Below are positions 13,866 to 14,600 of a stretch of 14,600 nt of DNA, piece after piece. Below the pieces are notes generated by a model. The model did no database searches and was not told the DNA's origin. It worked only from the letters and a program-made list of their open reading frames with translations. Location: NCBI GenBank assembly GCA_903923345.1, contig CAIXXI010000071.1, positions 1 to 14,600 on the forward strand, read 5' to 3'. Position 1 is the first letter of the stretch. Every line of letters begins with the position of its first letter. Position numbers and translations under genes: made by a program. The DNA is from an uncultured Burkholderiales bacterium (GTDB lineage: Bacteria; Pseudomonadota; Gammaproteobacteria; Burkholderiales; Burkholderiaceae_E).

Positions 13866-14600
13866 GCTCGGACGATCAGCGCTCCGCCAGTAGCCCCGGG
13901 GTGATGGCCGATCGGCGCGAATTGTCGCTGGTCGAATCTGCCCGATTGGCGATTCGCCACATGACGGACACCCGGGTTGCCCCGACGCCGGCCAATTATG
14001 CGAAGTCCTGGATTGCGGTGGGCGGCCCCCGCGATGCGCTGGCTGACAATGCCCGGCTCGGGGCGGTGCCCCGCAGTGAAGGCTCCAATCAGACCTCGGT
14101 GGCATGCGGCGAAAATGCGGAACTCCTCGAAATCGTGCGGATCCTCTGCTCGAGCCTCGAGGTCCTGGGTGAGGCAGACCCCTGGATTCAGGGCCAATTG
14201 AAAACGGTTCGGGAGGCCGTCGGAAAAGGCAGCGATCGTCGCTCACTGGCCTCAGCGCGTGTGCTCCTAGAGCAGACGCAGGCTTCGCAGCGACTGATCA
14301 ATGGCCGGCGCCGTGATGCGCTGGCTTCGCTCAGAGCGCTGCTGCCCGATCTGCTCGGACAGGCTGCGCTCGTGGGCACGAATTCCGAGGCATTTTCGCT
14401 TGCGGTTTCAGCTCACCTTGAGTCAATTTCCAAGGCTGATTCGCTCGAGGTGATGGCTGACCAGCTTCGCCACCTGGTGGCGGATGCCCGCACGATGCAA
14501 GATGCCGGCACCACGGCACAGCGCAAGCTCCAGGACACCGCCTCGCGTGCGCGTCAACTGGAATCAGAAGTGCAACGGCTGGAAGCGCAACTGGCCCAAA
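13850..14600 (+). CDS. Probable diguanylate cyclase, N-terminal part (3' partial)
   Basis: An open frame starts at GTG 13850, overlapping the EAL gene by 16 bases, and runs off the right edge after 250 codons. The product opens with a Ser-rich tail, then SLVESARLAIRHM and APTPANYAKSWIAVGG, the TPxNYA helix typical of the N-terminal domain of cytoplasmic GGDEF proteins. A helical stretch follows (LRALLPDLLGQAALVGTNSE), then VADARTMQDA and a coiled coil (TAQRKLQ to LEAQLAQ). In Burkholderiales cyclases of this layout the coiled coil leads directly to the GGDEF domain, which would lie beyond the window. The GGDEF domain itself is not seen, so catalytic activity is inferred. There are no membrane segments. 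Its translation overlap with the EAL gene suggests one operon making and breaking c-di-GMP. Confidence 0.75.
   Translation, partial: MAAILSSDDQRSASSPGVMADRRELSLVESARLAIRHMTDTRVAPTPANYAKSWIAVGGPRDALADNARLGAVPRSEGSNQTSVACGENAELLEIVRILCSSLEVLGEADPWIQGQLKTVREAVGKGSDRRSLASARVLLEQTQASQRLINGRRRDALASLRALLPDLLGQAALVGTNSEAFSLAVSAHLESISKADSLEVMADQLRHLVADARTMQDAGTTAQRKLQDTASRARQLESEVQRLEAQLAQ

Overview
The window is GC-rich and almost fully coding. It is probably from a betaproteobacterium, with a gammaproteobacterium not excluded. Two things point that way, both by family resemblance from memory rather than any search. The first is a three-gene 2-oxoacid oxidoreductase cluster like the korABC set of denitrifying Azoarcus/Thauera. 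The second is a diguanylate-cyclase N-terminus of a type common in Burkholderiales. No tRNA, rRNA, CRISPR array, insertion sequence or phage gene is visible. No gene-free stretch exceeds 200 bases.

Region 1 (1-4689, + strand) is an electron-transfer operon of three genes joined by two 4-base ATGA overlaps. It encodes an FAD/NAD(P)/multi-[4Fe-4S] flavoprotein cut off at the left edge, then a fused gamma-alpha subunit (KorA), then a thiamine-diphosphate beta subunit (KorB) of a 2-oxoacid:acceptor oxidoreductase. Together they should oxidatively decarboxylate a 2-oxoacid to its acyl-CoA and pass the electrons through iron-sulfur clusters to FAD and NAD(P)+.

Region 2 (4670-8407, - strand) is a second tight operon, read right to left: an MFS transporter, an acyl-CoA dehydrogenase-like flavoprotein, and a second MFS transporter of the EntS-like MFS_3 type. 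Its 3' end overlaps korB tail-to-tail by 20 bases. A perfect 20-base palindrome lies just past the korB stop. A short 79-base divergent region (8408-8486) separates this operon from an M20-family metallopeptidase on the + strand (8487-9926).

Region 3 (9941-14600) is a signalling island. A soluble PAS-PAS histidine kinase (- strand) is transcribed away from a REC-PAS-GGDEF-EAL protein (+ strand). That protein overlaps the start of a probable diguanylate cyclase that runs off the right edge. The EAL site looks intact, while the receiver and GGDEF sites look degenerate, so the first protein is probably a c-di-GMP phosphodiesterase paired with a cyclase. The 199-base divergent region holds a good sigma70-type promoter toward the EAL gene, a weaker overlapping promoter toward the kinase, an 8-base direct repeat, and a leader with competing hairpins and a 29-codon open frame.

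I did not find a clearly new system. The most informative items are the self-contained NAD(P)-linked 2-oxoacid oxidoreductase, the acyl-CoA dehydrogenase with Asp at the base position between two exporters, and the divergent control region of the c-di-GMP island.
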